A stretch of DNA of 14,322 nt from Clostridium sp. UBA4746 (GTDB lineage Bacteria > Bacillota > Clostridia > Clostridiales > Clostridiaceae), in contig DHIM01000288.1 of assembly GCA_002403785.1 (NCBI GenBank), positions 3,089-17,410 of the forward strand, written 5' to 3'. Position 1 is the first letter of the stretch, and each line of letters starts with the position of its first letter. A program made the position numbers and the translations under genes. Positions 14,287-14,322 of the stretch are shown piece after piece. The notes under the pieces are model-generated. The model was not told the origin of the DNA, ran no database searches, and saw only the letters and a program-made list of their open reading frames with translations.

Positions 14287-14322
14287 AAAAACATCTCCCT
14301 TATTTATATTACTATATATACG

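Overview
The window looks like the chromosome of an endospore-forming, very AT-rich Firmicute close to Clostridium sensu stricto. The evidence is strong AAGGAGG-type ribosome binding sites, frequent GTG/TTG starts, a gerKA-gerKC-gerKB germinant-receptor operon, a cwlJ/gerQ-like pair, and clostridial-type mscL, cysS and short manA genes. I see no rRNA, tRNA, CRISPR array, transposase or phage gene.

Layout. Bases 1-997 (minus) hold the N-terminal half of a membrane sensor with an extracytoplasmic Cache-type domain; its output domain lies outside the window. Bases 1320-4424 (plus) are a gerK-type operon: gerKA (intact), gerKC (its ATG is separated from the lipoprotein signal peptide by an out-of-frame A11 tract), a 71-residue two-helix protein, and only the first 55 codons of gerKB. 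Next come a rhodanese gene cut at 42 codons, whose stop overlaps the start of mscL, and then a DUF3810 membrane metalloprotease-like gene. A convergent minus-strand group follows: a secreted coiled-coil NlpC/P60 peptidase and a membrane-anchored Ser/Thr kinase. On the plus strand, a cwlJ-like cortex hydrolase with its middle deleted precedes a gerQ-like coat gene. The right third is all minus strand: cysS, a small membrane-anchored unknown, manA, a lipoprotein cyclophilin, and a 43-residue hydrophilic ORF near the right edge.

Main observation. Between about 2.8 and 9.5 kb, four genes carry scars: a homopolymer frameshift (gerKC), a 3' truncation ending in a 60-nt near-palindrome (gerKB), a truncated rhodanese joined to mscL, and an internally deleted, frame-shifted cwlJ. 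Three of the four belong to spore germination (receptor B and C subunits, cortex hydrolase). Either this lineage is losing this receptor and hydrolase, or the assembly contains clustered deletion errors; read-level checking decides. The other genes look intact and ordinary. I do not see a convincing new defence or mobile system.
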